A stretch of 64,000 bases of DNA from Nitrobacter sp051535235 (lineage in GTDB: Bacteria > Pseudomonadota > Alphaproteobacteria > Rhizobiales > Xanthobacteraceae). This document shows positions 25,774 to 35,083 of the stretch, one piece after another; the first letter of the stretch is position 1, and each line of letters starts with the position of its first letter. Where the stretch lies: NCBI RefSeq assembly GCF_051535235.1, contig NZ_JBPPLZ010000006.1, positions 124,001 through 188,000 of the forward strand, read 5' to 3'. The notes under the pieces were generated by a model. It had not been told where the DNA came from. It was given only the letters and a program-made list of their open reading frames with translations, and made no database searches. The position numbers were made by a program, and so were the translations under genes.

Positions 25774-25819
25774 GCGGTCCATTGTCGACGACTCAAGCGG
25801 TCCATTGTCGACGACTCAA
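25774..25819. repeat. Perfect 23-bp tandem duplication at the amidase 5' end
   Basis: Bases 25774-25796 and 25797-25819 are identical (unit begins GCGGTCCATTG and ends GACGACTCAA). The ATG at 25805, the start of the longest amidase frame, sits inside the second copy. Because 23 is not a multiple of three, the duplication changes frame upstream, which argues for the shorter amidase start or for a recent slippage event. Confidence 0.85.
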
Positions 25820-26248
25820 AGTGTAATCACTATCCGGACGCCTGATCCGGCAGGCAATCGAAGCCTGATCCTCTTTCGCCTTTTCCCCGACTTTGGAGGA
25901 CTGAATCAGGGGCAAGCGCATCGGGCGCGACAACTCGATTCCGGCCAAAACCATCAACTCTTTCTTAACGCTAACGGCCGTTACTGAGTGATGAAGTGCC
26001 GAGCCGGTTTCGGAGCGGCCGAGGTCCCATTTGCGTTCGAAATCCCCATGGCAGCCCCTCAAATTCCATGTGGAAGCCCGGGTTTGTCAGCCTATCTCCT
26101 GGCGCGGGAGCGGGTGGGGGCCAAGCCGGCTGGACCCGCCGTGGCGATGCGGCGCAGTGACCGGGGTGGTCGGTTGATTTTCAGACGTTCGGGGCGGAAT
26201 GGACGCGCGCGTGTCGAGAGCAATGCATCTGCGGACGGGGGCGGGACC
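25820..26248. other. Upstream region of the dcw cluster, no mraZ
   Basis: A spacer of about 430 bp between the amidase gene and rsmH. The frame of rsmH stays open to 25988 but the translation before ATG 26249 shows no conserved sequence. No mraZ gene and no GTGGG-type MraZ boxes were seen. The dcw promoter presumably lies here; I could not single out a convincing one. Confidence 0.5.
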
Positions 26249-27244
26249 ATGACGGTTGCGCCGGTTCGTCATGTGCCCGTGCTCGGTCGCGAGGCTGTCG
26301 CCATGCTCGCGCCGCATGCGGGCGGTGTCTACGTCGATGCGACCTTCGGGGGCGGGGGCTATTCCCGCGCCATCCTTGCTGCGGCCGATACCCGCGTGAT
26401 CGGGATCGACCGCGACCGCACCGCGATCGCCAGCGGCTTCGGTCTGGTCGAGGAGTCCGGCGGCAGGCTGACGCTGGTCGAGGACCGCTTTTCCAATCTT
26501 GCCGCGATCTGCGCCGCGGAGGGTGCTGACGCCGTCGACGGCATCGTCATGGATGTCGGGGTGTCCTCGATGCAACTCGACGAGGCCGGTCGCGGTTTCT
26601 CGTTCCGTCTCGACGGTCCACTCGACATGCGCATGAGCGGGCATGGGCCAACCGCGGCCGATGTGGTGGCGCGCGCCTCCGAGACCGATCTCGCCAACAT
26701 CATCTATGTCTTCGGCGAGGAGCGGCGCTCGCGCGCGGTGGCGCGCGCCATCGTTGCCGCACGGCGCGACGCGCCGATCGCGACCACGCGGGCGCTGGCC
26801 GATATCGTCTCGAAGGTGGTCCGCGCCAAGCCGCACGAGATTCATCCGGCGACGCGGACATTCCAGGCGTTGCGGATTTTCGTCAACGAGGAACTCGACG
26901 AACTGATCACGGCGCTGGCGGCGGCGGAACGCGTGCTCAAGCCGGGCGGCCGGCTCGCGGTGGTGTCCTTTCATTCGCTGGAAGACCGCATCGTCAAGAA
27001 CTTCTTCGCCGCGCGCGGCAAGACCGGCGGCGGTTCGCGCCACCGGCCGGAAATCGAGCGGGCCGCGCCGAGCTTTGCCATTCTGACGCGCCGTCCGGTG
27101 ACGGCGGGGGAGGACGAGGTTCGCGCCAACCCGCGTGCCCGTTCCGCCAAGCTGCGCGCCGCCGAACGCACCGCCGCGCCCGCGTTCGACGCCGACACGC
27201 ATCCGGACTGGCCTTCGCTCGCAAACGTGATGCGGGGAGGCTGA
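26249..27244 (+). CDS. rsmH: 16S rRNA (cytosine-1402-N4)-methyltransferase
   Basis: Formerly mraW. A 331-residue SAM-dependent enzyme methylating N4 of C1402 in 16S rRNA. ATG 26249 was chosen because RHVPVLGREAVAMLAPHAGGVYVDATFGGGGYSRAIL, the canonical N-terminus and SAM motif, starts there; upstream open sequence is not conserved in character. Other landmarks: DGIVMDVGVSSMQLDEAGRGFSF, GPLDMRM, HPATRTFQALRIFVNEEL and SFHSLEDRIVKNFF. First gene of the dcw cluster; the next gene begins 3 bp after its stop. Confidence 0.96.
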   Translation: MTVAPVRHVPVLGREAVAMLAPHAGGVYVDATFGGGGYSRAILAAADTRVIGIDRDRTAIASGFGLVEESGGRLTLVEDRFSNLAAICAAEGADAVDGIVMDVGVSSMQLDEAGRGFSFRLDGPLDMRMSGHGPTAADVVARASETDLANIIYVFGEERRSRAVARAIVAARRDAPIATTRALADIVSKVVRAKPHEIHPATRTFQALRIFVNEELDELITALAAAERVLKPGGRLAVVSFHSLEDRIVKNFFAARGKTGGGSRHRPEIERAAPSFAILTRRPVTAGEDEVRANPRARSAKLRAAERTAAPAFDADTHPDWPSLANVMRGG

Positions 27245-27247
27245 TCG

Positions 27248-27628
27248 ATGCGGATCATCCACTTCCTCGTCGTCTGCGCGCTGGTCTATGCGGCATCCTA
27301 TGTCTACCGCATCAAGATGGATTCCACGGCCCGCACCGAGCGCGTGCTGCGTCTTCAGGCGCAGGTGCGCGAGCAGCGCGAGGCGATTGCGGCCTTGCGT
27401 TCGGAATGGGCCAAGCTCGATGCGCCGAGACGTCTGCAAATTCTGGCCGAGCGACATTTGAAACTGAAGCCGATCGAAGCCACGCAATTCGATTCACTGA
27501 AGAACCTGCCGGAGCGGCCGCCGAGCCTGGTGCCGCCCGGCACGTCCGACCCGATCGGCGCCATGATCGAGATCGTCGATCCCGATCTCATCACCGGTTC
27601 GCTTCCCGCGCCGGAGGGCCCGCGATGA
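27248..27628 (+). CDS. ftsL: Cell division protein FtsL
   Basis: A 126-residue bitopic division protein. A single N-terminal helix (about residues 4-20, IHFLVVCALVYAASYVY) is followed by a coiled-coil-like segment (ARTERVLRLQAQVREQREAIAALRSEWAKLDAP) and the typical RLQILAERHLKLKPIEATQF. The C-terminal tail is Pro-rich. Recognition rests on position between rsmH and ftsI plus this architecture. Its stop overlaps the ftsI start by 4 bp. Confidence 0.88.
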   Translation: MRIIHFLVVCALVYAASYVYRIKMDSTARTERVLRLQAQVREQREAIAALRSEWAKLDAPRRLQILAERHLKLKPIEATQFDSLKNLPERPPSLVPPGTSDPIGAMIEIVDPDLITGSLPAPEGPR

Positions 27629-29382
27629 CCGGCCGGAACAAGCCCGGAGGCGTCAGCCGCACGCTGTCGGTGGCGTGGAGCCAGCGCGTGATCCGCAACC
27701 TGCTCTACGGGCGCAACGTCGATCGCGCCGCGAAGGCGCGGGTGCGCGTCGGCCTCGTCATTATCATATTCGGCCTGATCTATGCGGTGATCGCGGCGCG
27801 CCTCGTGATGTTTGCGGCATTCCCGGATGATCGGGGAGGTCACCGCACGGCGTCGCAGGATGCGATCGCGACTGCTCGGCCCGATATCGTTGATCGCAAC
27901 GGCCAGGTTCTCGCCACCGACGTCAAGGCGCCGAGCCTGTTCGGCGAGCCCCGCCGCATCATCGATCGCGACGAGGCGGTCGAACTGCTGACGGCGACGC
28001 TGCCCGATCTTGAGACCGCCGAGGTCCGCCAGCGCCTCGGCACCCGCAAGGGCTTCGTATGGCTGAAGCGCGAGATCACCCCGTCGCAGCAGAAGGAAAT
28101 CCACAACCTCGGCATTCCGGGCATCGGCTTCCTGCGCGAGAACAAACGCGTCTACCCAAGCGGCAGCGAGGTCGCGCACCTGATCGGTCTGGTCAACATC
28201 GACAACCAGGGCATCGCAGGCATGGAGAAGTGGCTCGACAGCAACGGGCTCGCCGATCTGCATCGCGCCGGCTTCGCCACCGACCGCCTGCAAAAACCTA
28301 TTGAACTCTCGGTCGACCTGCGCGTCGAGCACGCGCTGCGCGACGAGTTGCTCAAGGCCAAGGAGCATTATCACGCCAAGGCCGCCTCGGGCCTCGTCTC
28401 CAATGTGCGGACCGGCGAGATCGTCGCGATGGTCTCGCTGCCGGATTTCGATCCGAACAACCCGAAGGAAGCCCACGATCCCGATCGCATCAACCGTTTG
28501 ACAACGGGCGTCTACGAAATGGGGTCGACCTTCAAGGCCTTCACGCTGGCGATGGCGCTCGATTCCGGCAAGTACGATCTGAATTCGATGTGGGATGCGC
28601 GTGCGCCGCTGCATTTCGGCCGCTTCACGATCCATGACGACCATCGGCTCGGCCGCTTCATCAACATGAAAGAGGTGTTCACCTATTCGTCCAACATCGG
28701 CGCGGCGCGGATCGCGCTGGCGCAAGGCGTCGAGGCGCACAAGGCATTCCTGCGCAAGATGGGCCAGATGGATCGCCTGCGCACCGAACTGCCGGAAAGC
28801 GCGGCACCGATCCTGCCGCGGAAGTGGGGCGAACTGAACACCGTCACCATCGCTTTCGGTCATGGCATCGCGGTGGCGCCGTTGCAGGCCGTGATGGGCA
28901 TCGATGCGCTGGTCAATGGTGGTTACCTCATTCCGCCGACCTTTCTGAAGCGGTCGGAAGCGGATGCGATGAAACTCGCAAAGCGGGTCATCAAGAAGGA
29001 AACCAGCGACAAGATGCGCTTCCTGCTGAGGCTGAACGCCGAGGTCGGCACCGCAAAGAAGGCCGACGTCAAGGGCTACTATGTCGGCGGCAAGACCGGC
29101 ACCGCCGAGAAGGTCATCAACGGCCGCTATGCCAAGAAGCGCGTGCTCAACGCCTTCACCGCGATCCTGCCGGCGGACAATCCGCAGTATCAGCTTCTGG
29201 TGATGCTGGACGAGCCGCAGCCGCTCAAGGAGACGTTCGGCTTCATCACCTCCGGCTGGAACGCGGTGCCGACCGGCGGCAAGGTGATCGCGCGCATCGC
29301 GCCGCTTCTCGGCGTCCAGCCCCGGTTCGATCTGCCGCCGTCCGACCGCCTTATTCTTGCGGCATCTCGAGCGACGCAGTAA
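27625..29382 (+). CDS. ftsI: Peptidoglycan transpeptidase FtsI (PBP3)
   Basis: A 585-residue septal class B penicillin-binding protein. One membrane helix near residues 44-62 (VGLVIIIFGLIYAVIAARLVM) anchors a dimerisation domain (DIVDRNGQVLATD) and the transpeptidase domain. The active-site motifs are present: STFK with nucleophile Ser301, SSN at 355-357 and KTGTAEK from residue 490. ATG 27625, overlapping the ftsL stop, was chosen over an upstream open extension lying within ftsL. Confidence 0.96.
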   Translation: MTGRNKPGGVSRTLSVAWSQRVIRNLLYGRNVDRAAKARVRVGLVIIIFGLIYAVIAARLVMFAAFPDDRGGHRTASQDAIATARPDIVDRNGQVLATDVKAPSLFGEPRRIIDRDEAVELLTATLPDLETAEVRQRLGTRKGFVWLKREITPSQQKEIHNLGIPGIGFLRENKRVYPSGSEVAHLIGLVNIDNQGIAGMEKWLDSNGLADLHRAGFATDRLQKPIELSVDLRVEHALRDELLKAKEHYHAKAASGLVSNVRTGEIVAMVSLPDFDPNNPKEAHDPDRINRLTTGVYEMGSTFKAFTLAMALDSGKYDLNSMWDARAPLHFGRFTIHDDHRLGRFINMKEVFTYSSNIGAARIALAQGVEAHKAFLRKMGQMDRLRTELPESAAPILPRKWGELNTVTIAFGHGIAVAPLQAVMGIDALVNGGYLIPPTFLKRSEADAMKLAKRVIKKETSDKMRFLLRLNAEVGTAKKADVKGYYVGGKTGTAEKVINGRYAKKRVLNAFTAILPADNPQYQLLVMLDEPQPLKETFGFITSGWNAVPTGGKVIARIAPLLGVQPRFDLPPSDRLILAASRATQ

Positions 29383-29418
29383 ACGCGGGGTCAGCGGCGC
29401 GGCCGGGACCAGGAGAGC

Positions 29419-30876
29419 ATGAAACTTCGCGAGCTTTTCGGCGACGATGCCGCCATGGACGTGCGGACCGGCGAGCTTGCCGTCACGGGCCTTGCCGCGG
29501 ACAGCCGCGAGGTCAAGCCGGGCGATCTGTTTTTCGCGCTTGCCGGGACGACGACCGATGGCGCGCGGTTCGTCGATGCCGCGGTTGCGTCCGGCGCCGT
29601 CGCGGTGGCCGGTGAGCACGCGCCGGCGGGTGGCCGCGTTCCGTTCGTCGCGACGCCGAATTCGCGCCGCGCGCTGGCGCTGGCTGCGGCGAAATTTTTT
29701 CGGCGACAGCCGGGGACGATCGCAGCCGTCACCGGCACCAGCGGCAAGACATCGGTCGCAGCCTTCACCCGGCAGATCTGGCAGCGCCTCGGTCATCCCG
29801 CCGCCAGCATCGGTACCATCGGCGTGGTCTCGCCGTCGCGCAACGTGTACGGCTCGGTGACGACGCCCGATCCGATCGCGCTGCATCGCGAACTCGATCA
29901 GCTCGCGGGCGAGGGCGTGACGCATCTCGCGCTGGAAGCGTCCTCGCACGGACTCGACCAGCATCGCCTCGACGGCGTGCGCGTGCGCGCCGCCGGCTTC
30001 ACCAATCTCTCGCGCGACCACATGGATTATCATCCGACCGTTACGCACTATCTCGATACAAAACTGCGGCTGTTCCGCGAACTGGTCGAGCCGGACGGCG
30101 TCGCCGTGATTTCCGCCGATCACGATTGTTCGGGCACGGTGATCGAAGCCGCCGTCGCGCGCAACCTGCCGGTGATGCGTGTTGGCCGCCGCGGCGACGG
30201 CAAGCACATCGGCATTCGCCTGGTCGACGCGGTCATCGATGGCTTTGCGCAACGGGTGACTCTCGAACACGCGGGATGCGAGCGCATCATACATCTGCCA
30301 CTGGTCGGCGAATTCCAGATCGAGAATGCGCTGGTGTCGGCGGGTCTCGTCATCGGCACCGGCGGCGACGCCGATCAGGTGTTCGCGGCGCTCGAGCATC
30401 TCGAAGGCGCCAAGGGGCGGCTTGAACTGGTTGGCGAGGGCAACGGTGCGCCGGTCTTTGTCGATTACGCTCACAAGCCGGACGCGCTGGCGAAAGCGCT
30501 GCAGGCGCTGCGGCCGTATGCCAGGCGACGGCTCGTGGTGGTGTTCGGCGCGGGCGGCGACCGTGACGCGGGCAAGCGTCCGCTGATGGGCGAGATCGCC
30601 GTCAACAATGCTGATACAGTCATCGTCACCGACGACAATCCGCGCAGCGAAGATCCCGCCGCGATCCGCGCTGCGATCCTCGCGGCCGCGCGCGGCGCGC
30701 GCGAGATCGGCGATCGCACGGAGGCGATCCGGGCCGCGATCGCGGGCCTGCAGCCCGGAGACGCATTGCTGATCGCCGGCAAGGGCCACGAGACCGGACA
30801 GATCGTCGGCGACCGGGTACTGCCGTTCAGCGATCACGAGGCGGCCATCGCTGCGTTGACAGCGGGGGCCGCATGA
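29419..30876 (+). CDS. murE: UDP-MurNAc-Ala-Glu:meso-DAP ligase
   Basis: A 485-residue ATP-dependent ligase adding meso-diaminopimelate to the peptidoglycan stem. The ATP loop is TGTSGKTSVAAF (about residue 112); TPDPIALHREL and LEASSHGLDQHRLDG are Mur signatures, and DDNPRSEDP with the DNPR motif marks meso-DAP rather than lysine specificity. It starts 36 bp after ftsI, preceded by AGGAGAGC, and its stop overlaps murF. Confidence 0.96.
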   Translation: MKLRELFGDDAAMDVRTGELAVTGLAADSREVKPGDLFFALAGTTTDGARFVDAAVASGAVAVAGEHAPAGGRVPFVATPNSRRALALAAAKFFRRQPGTIAAVTGTSGKTSVAAFTRQIWQRLGHPAASIGTIGVVSPSRNVYGSVTTPDPIALHRELDQLAGEGVTHLALEASSHGLDQHRLDGVRVRAAGFTNLSRDHMDYHPTVTHYLDTKLRLFRELVEPDGVAVISADHDCSGTVIEAAVARNLPVMRVGRRGDGKHIGIRLVDAVIDGFAQRVTLEHAGCERIIHLPLVGEFQIENALVSAGLVIGTGGDADQVFAALEHLEGAKGRLELVGEGNGAPVFVDYAHKPDALAKALQALRPYARRRLVVVFGAGGDRDAGKRPLMGEIAVNNADTVIVTDDNPRSEDPAAIRAAILAAARGAREIGDRTEAIRAAIAGLQPGDALLIAGKGHETGQIVGDRVLPFSDHEAAIAALTAGAA

Positions 30877-32312
30877 GCGCGCAGCCGTTGTGGACAGTGG
30901 ACGCTATGGCTGCGGCGATGCGCGCCGAACGGCGAGGGGCATTGCCGGCGGCGATCACCGGCATCTCCATCGACAGCCGCACCCTTGCACCGGGCGAGGC
31001 CTATTTCGCGATCAGGGGTGACGTGCATGACGGCCACGCTTTCGTCGATGCCGCCTTGAAGGCAGGCGCAGCGCTGGCAGTGGTCGAGGCCGCGCAGCGC
31101 GACAACTTCACGGCCGATGCACCTTTGCTGATCGTCAACGATGTGCTGGCCGCCTTGTGCGATCTGGCGCGGGCCGCGCGCGCGCGGCTTTCAGCGCAAG
31201 TGATCGCGGTGACGGGTTCGGTCGGCAAGACCTCGACCAAGGAGGCGCTGCGAAGCGTGCTGGCCGCGCAGGGTAAGACCCACGCCTCGGTGGCCTCGTT
31301 CAACAATCATTGGGGTGTGCCGCTATCGCTGGCGCGCTGCCCGGCGGACGCGCGTTTTGCGGTCTTCGAGATCGGAATGAATCACGCGGGCGAGATCGCG
31401 CCGCTGGTTAAGATGGTGCGGCCGCATATCGCCATCATCACCACGGTCGAGCCGGTGCATCTGGAGTTCTTCTCGGGCGTCGAGGCGATCGCTGACGCCA
31501 AGGCGGAAATTTTCGAAGGCGTCGAGCCGGGCGGCGCCGTCGTGCTGAACCGCGACAACGCGCAGTTCGCACGGTTGCGGCAGCGCGCCAAGAAACTCGG
31601 CATCGCGAGGATCGTCTCGTTCGGCGCCGACGAAAAGGCCGACGCGCGCCTGCTCGACGTGGCGCTGCATCCGGCGTGCTCCGCCGTGCATGCCAGAATT
31701 CTCGGTCACGAATTGACCTATAAGCTCGCCCTGCCCGGCCGCCACATGGCGATGAACTCGCTGGCGGTTCTGGCGGCGTCATCGTTGGCCGGCGCGGACC
31801 TTGCGCTTGCGGGTCTTGCGCTGTCGCAGGCGCAGCCGGCCGCGGGACGCGGCGTGCGCCATGTCCTGACCGTGCCGAACGGCGAAGCGACATTGATCGA
31901 CGAGAGTTACAACGCCAATCCGGCCTCGATGGCGGCGGCGCTCAACGTGCTCGGCCAGGCCGAAACAGGCGCGCAGGGCCGCCGCATCGCCGTGCTGGGC
32001 GACATGCTGGAACTCGGCACAGGAAGTGCGGATCTGCACCGCGGCCTGACCGGGCCGATCAATGCCAATGCCATCGACATGGTATTTTGCTGCGGCCCCC
32101 TGATGCGCAACCTGTGGGACGCGCTTTCCTCCGGCAGGCGGGGCGGCTATGCAGAGGGATCGGGCGCGCTCGAATCGCAGGTGGTGGCGGCGATCCGTGC
32201 CGGCGACGTCATCATGGTCAAGGGCTCGCTGGGATCGCGAATGAAAGTGATCGTGACGGCGCTCGAAAAGCGATTTCCCGGCAACGCCGCGCATGACGGA
32301 GTCGCGGTTTAG
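30873..32312 (+). CDS. murF: UDP-MurNAc-tripeptide:D-Ala-D-Ala ligase
   Basis: A 479-residue Mur ligase that adds D-Ala-D-Ala to complete the pentapeptide. The ATP site is VTGSVGKTSTKEALRSVL; ISIDSRTLAPGEAYFAI is the N-terminal uracil-domain signature, FNNHWGVPLSLARCP and EIGMNHAGEIAPL the central-domain blocks, and LIDESYNANPASMAAALNVL the C-terminal one. Start and stop are coupled to neighbours (4-bp overlap with murE, 8-bp gap to mraY). Confidence 0.96.
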   Translation: MSAQPLWTVDAMAAAMRAERRGALPAAITGISIDSRTLAPGEAYFAIRGDVHDGHAFVDAALKAGAALAVVEAAQRDNFTADAPLLIVNDVLAALCDLARAARARLSAQVIAVTGSVGKTSTKEALRSVLAAQGKTHASVASFNNHWGVPLSLARCPADARFAVFEIGMNHAGEIAPLVKMVRPHIAIITTVEPVHLEFFSGVEAIADAKAEIFEGVEPGGAVVLNRDNAQFARLRQRAKKLGIARIVSFGADEKADARLLDVALHPACSAVHARILGHELTYKLALPGRHMAMNSLAVLAASSLAGADLALAGLALSQAQPAAGRGVRHVLTVPNGEATLIDESYNANPASMAAALNVLGQAETGAQGRRIAVLGDMLELGTGSADLHRGLTGPINANAIDMVFCCGPLMRNLWDALSSGRRGGYAEGSGALESQVVAAIRAGDVIMVKGSLGSRMKVIVTALEKRFPGNAAHDGVAV

Positions 32313-32320
32313 GGTTTCAC

Positions 32321-33427
32321 ATGTTTTATTGGCTGATCGATCTTTCCAACACTGTTCCGGGACTCGGCGTTTTCAAGCCGCTCCTGAACGTCTTCCGCTA
32401 CATCACCTTCCGCACCGGCGGCGCGATGGTGACCGGCGCGTTGTTCGTGTTCCTGTTCGGTCCCTGGATCATCGACAACCTCCGCTTGCGCCAGGGCAAG
32501 GGACAGCCCATCCGCTCCGACGGACCGCAGTCCCATCTCGTCAGCAAGAAGGGCACGCCGACCATGGGCGGCCTGATGATCCTGTCGGGACTTGTCGTGT
32601 CGACCGTGTTGTGGGCCAATCCGCTCAATCCCTATGTCTGGATCGTGCTCGCGGTGACGCTCGGTTTCGGCATCATCGGATTCTATGACGACTATCTGAA
32701 GGTGACAAAGCAGACCCATGCCGGGTTCGCCGGACGGACCCGCCTCCTGCTCGAACTGGTGATCGCGCTGGCCGCCTGCTATGCGCTGGTCCGCCTCGGC
32801 CGCGAGCCGTTCTCGACCGCGCTGGTGATCCCGTTCTTCAAGGACGTGGTGCTGGACCTCGGCTGGTTCTTCCTTGCCTTCGGCGCCTTCATCATCGTCG
32901 GCGCCGGCAATGCGGTGAATCTCACCGATGGCCTGGACGGCCTCGCCATCGTGCCGGTCATGATCGCGTCCGCGAGCTTCGCCATGATCGCCTACCTTGC
33001 TGGCAATGCGGTGTTCGCCGACTACCTCCAGATCAACTACATCGCCGGCGCCGGTGAACTCGCGGTGCTGTGCGGCGCGGTGCTCGGGGCGGGCCTCGGC
33101 TTCCTCTGGTTCAACGCGCCACCGGCCTCGATCTTCATGGGCGACACCGGTTCGCTGGCGCTCGGCGGCATGCTTGGCTCGATCGCGGTCGCGGTGAAGC
33201 ACGAGATCGTGCTTGCGGTCATCGGCGGCCTGTTCGTTCTTGAAGCGGTGTCGGTGATCGTGCAGGTGACGTCGTTCAAGCTCACGGGAAAGCGCATCTT
33301 CAAGATGGCGCCGATCCACCATCACTTCGAGCAACTCGGCTGGACCGAGCCACAGATCGTGATCCGGTTCTGGATCATCTCGGTGATGCTGGCGCTGGCC
33401 GGCCTCTCCACGCTGAAGCTGCGGTGA
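32321..33427 (+). CDS. mraY: Phospho-MurNAc-pentapeptide transferase
   Basis: A 368-residue integral membrane enzyme that makes lipid I from UDP-MurNAc-pentapeptide and undecaprenyl phosphate. About ten helices. Catalytic motifs: GFYDDYLKVTK (paired aspartates), GAGNAVNLTDGLDGLAI, FMGDTGSLALGG and the histidine motif PIHHHFEQLGW. Length and order are normal. The next gene, murD, begins only after a 248-bp repeat-containing spacer. Confidence 0.97.
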   Translation: MFYWLIDLSNTVPGLGVFKPLLNVFRYITFRTGGAMVTGALFVFLFGPWIIDNLRLRQGKGQPIRSDGPQSHLVSKKGTPTMGGLMILSGLVVSTVLWANPLNPYVWIVLAVTLGFGIIGFYDDYLKVTKQTHAGFAGRTRLLLELVIALAACYALVRLGREPFSTALVIPFFKDVVLDLGWFFLAFGAFIIVGAGNAVNLTDGLDGLAIVPVMIASASFAMIAYLAGNAVFADYLQINYIAGAGELAVLCGAVLGAGLGFLWFNAPPASIFMGDTGSLALGGMLGSIAVAVKHEIVLAVIGGLFVLEAVSVIVQVTSFKLTGKRIFKMAPIHHHFEQLGWTEPQIVIRFWIISVMLALAGLSTLKLR

Positions 33428-33488
33428 TTTTTCGTCATGGCCGGGCTTGTGGTGACCAGAATCGTTCGCGCGACTGTTGGCGAATTCG

Positions 33489-33652
33489 CTTCCCCCTCGT
33501 GGGGGAGGATTAGGGAGGGGGGTGCCCACGCCGTCAATGCATCAACACACTCCCCTCTCGACCTCTCCCCCAGCACATGTCGGGCCTGCCCGGTCTGCGC
33601 CAATTGGGTTTCAGATCGCGCTCGCGCGATCTGTTGGAGGGGGGGAGCAGTC
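33489..33652. repeat. REP-like G/C-tract element between mraY and murD
   Basis: Starts with CCCCCTCGTGGGGGAGGATT (a short hairpin) followed by AGGGAGGGGGGTG and later CTCCCCTCTCGACCTCTCCCCCAG, the complementary type of tract. It resembles the element at 39342-39451 and both are the type of interspersed palindromic repeat common in Bradyrhizobium-like genomes. It separates murD from mraY and could also form a transcript-stabilising or attenuating structure. Confidence 0.6.
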
Positions 33653-33675
33653 CGTGCGCGCGGCAAGGCCTTCCC

Positions 33676-35076
33676 ATGATCCCCGTCACCTCCTTCGCCG
33701 GCAAGATGGTCGCTGTGTTCGGCCTTGGCGGCTCCGGCCTTGCGAGCTGTCAGGCGCTGAAGGCGGGCGGGGCGGAAGTCATCGCAAGCGACGACAGTGC
33801 CGACAATCTCGCGAAGGCGGCGCAGGCCGGCTTCATCACCGCTGATCTGCGCACGGTGGCGTGGACCAATTTCGCCGCGCTGGTGCTTGCGCCCGGCGTG
33901 CCGCTGACGCACCCGGAGCCGCACTGGAGCGTGCTGGCGGCGCGCGAGGCCGGCGTCGAGGTGATCGGCGACATCGAACTGTTCTGCCGCGAGCGGCGTC
34001 GTCATGTGCCCGACGCGCCGTTCGTCGCCATCACCGGCACCAACGGCAAGTCCACCACCACCGCGCTGGTTGCACATCTGATGCGCGAGGCCGGTCACGA
34101 CGTGCAGATGGGCGGCAACATCGGCACCGCGATCCTGTCGCTGGAGCCGCCGCGCAAGGGGCGCGTGCATGTCATCGAGATGTCGTCGTATCAGATCGAC
34201 CTGACGCCTTCACTCGATCCGACGGTCGGCATCCTGCTCAATGTCAGTCCCGATCATCTCGACCGCCACGGCACCATCGAGCACTATGCGGCGGTGAAGG
34301 AGAGGCTGGTCGCGAGCGTGCAGCCGCAGGGAACGGCCGTCATCGGTGTCGACGATATCTGGAGCCGGGCGGCGGCTGATCGCGTCGAACAGGCCGGCAA
34401 GCGCGTGGTGCGGGTTTCGGTGAAGCGGCCGCTCGCGGATGGCATCTGTGTCGATCATGGCAGAATCGTCCGCGCCAGCGGCGGAGCACAGACCGAAATC
34501 GCCGACATCGGCGGTATCGGTTCGCTGCGCGGGCGGCACAACGCGCAGAACGCCGCATGCGCCTCGGCGGCGGCGCTTGCGCTCGGCGTGACCAACGACA
34601 TCCTGCAAAAGGGCTTGCGCAGCTTTCCCGGGCTCGCGCACCGCATGGAGCAGGTCGGCCGCAAGGCCAACGTTCTGTTCGTCAACGACTCGAAAGGCAC
34701 CAACGCCGACGCCACCGAGAAAGCATTGTCGTCCTTCGCCGACATTTTCTGGATCGCCGGCGGCAAGCCGAAGAGCGGCGGTATCAGGCCGCTCGCCGAA
34801 CTGTTTCCGCGTATTCGCAAGGCCTATCTGATCGGGGAGGCGGCGCAGGACATCGCGGCGACGCTTGACGGCAAAGTGCCGTACGAGATCAGCGGGTCGC
34901 TGGAAGCGGCGGTGCCGGTCGCCGCGTGCGACGCCGAGGCGTCGGGCCTTGCGGACGTCGTGGTGCTGCTGTCGCCGGCCTGTGCATCGTTCGATCAGTT
35001 CCGCAATTTTGAAGTCCGCGGCGACCGCTTCCGCGAACTGGTGCAGGCGCTGCCCGGTGTGAAGTCGGTGGGGTGA
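33676..35076 (+). CDS. murD: UDP-MurNAc-Ala:D-Glu ligase
   Basis: A 466-residue Mur ligase adding D-glutamate. ATG 33676 (MIPVTSFAGKMVAVFGLGGSG) gives the normal N-terminal dinucleotide-like fold; the open extension upstream lies in repeat DNA and is discarded. The ATP loop is TGTNGKSTTTALVAHL, followed by GGNIGTAIL, EMSSYQIDLTPSL, NVSPDHLDRHG and RMEQVGRKANVLFVNDSKGTNADAT. All major MurD blocks are intact. Confidence 0.96.
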   Translation: MIPVTSFAGKMVAVFGLGGSGLASCQALKAGGAEVIASDDSADNLAKAAQAGFITADLRTVAWTNFAALVLAPGVPLTHPEPHWSVLAAREAGVEVIGDIELFCRERRRHVPDAPFVAITGTNGKSTTTALVAHLMREAGHDVQMGGNIGTAILSLEPPRKGRVHVIEMSSYQIDLTPSLDPTVGILLNVSPDHLDRHGTIEHYAAVKERLVASVQPQGTAVIGVDDIWSRAAADRVEQAGKRVVRVSVKRPLADGICVDHGRIVRASGGAQTEIADIGGIGSLRGRHNAQNAACASAAALALGVTNDILQKGLRSFPGLAHRMEQVGRKANVLFVNDSKGTNADATEKALSSFADIFWIAGGKPKSGGIRPLAELFPRIRKAYLIGEAAQDIAATLDGKVPYEISGSLEAAVPVAACDAEASGLADVVVLLSPACASFDQFRNFEVRGDRFRELVQALPGVKSVG

Positions 35077-35083
35077 GATTGTT

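Noticed and set aside
24533..26248. RNase P RNA or other structural RNA upstream of the dcw cluster
   Set aside because: The conserved RNase P core (GAGGAAAGTCCGG type) was looked for on both strands and not found.
27355..30837. 1160-codon open frame on the minus strand
   Set aside because: It runs antisense across ftsL, ftsI and murE, all of which have intact catalytic motifs. Long antisense frames are common in GC-rich DNA with strong third-position bias.
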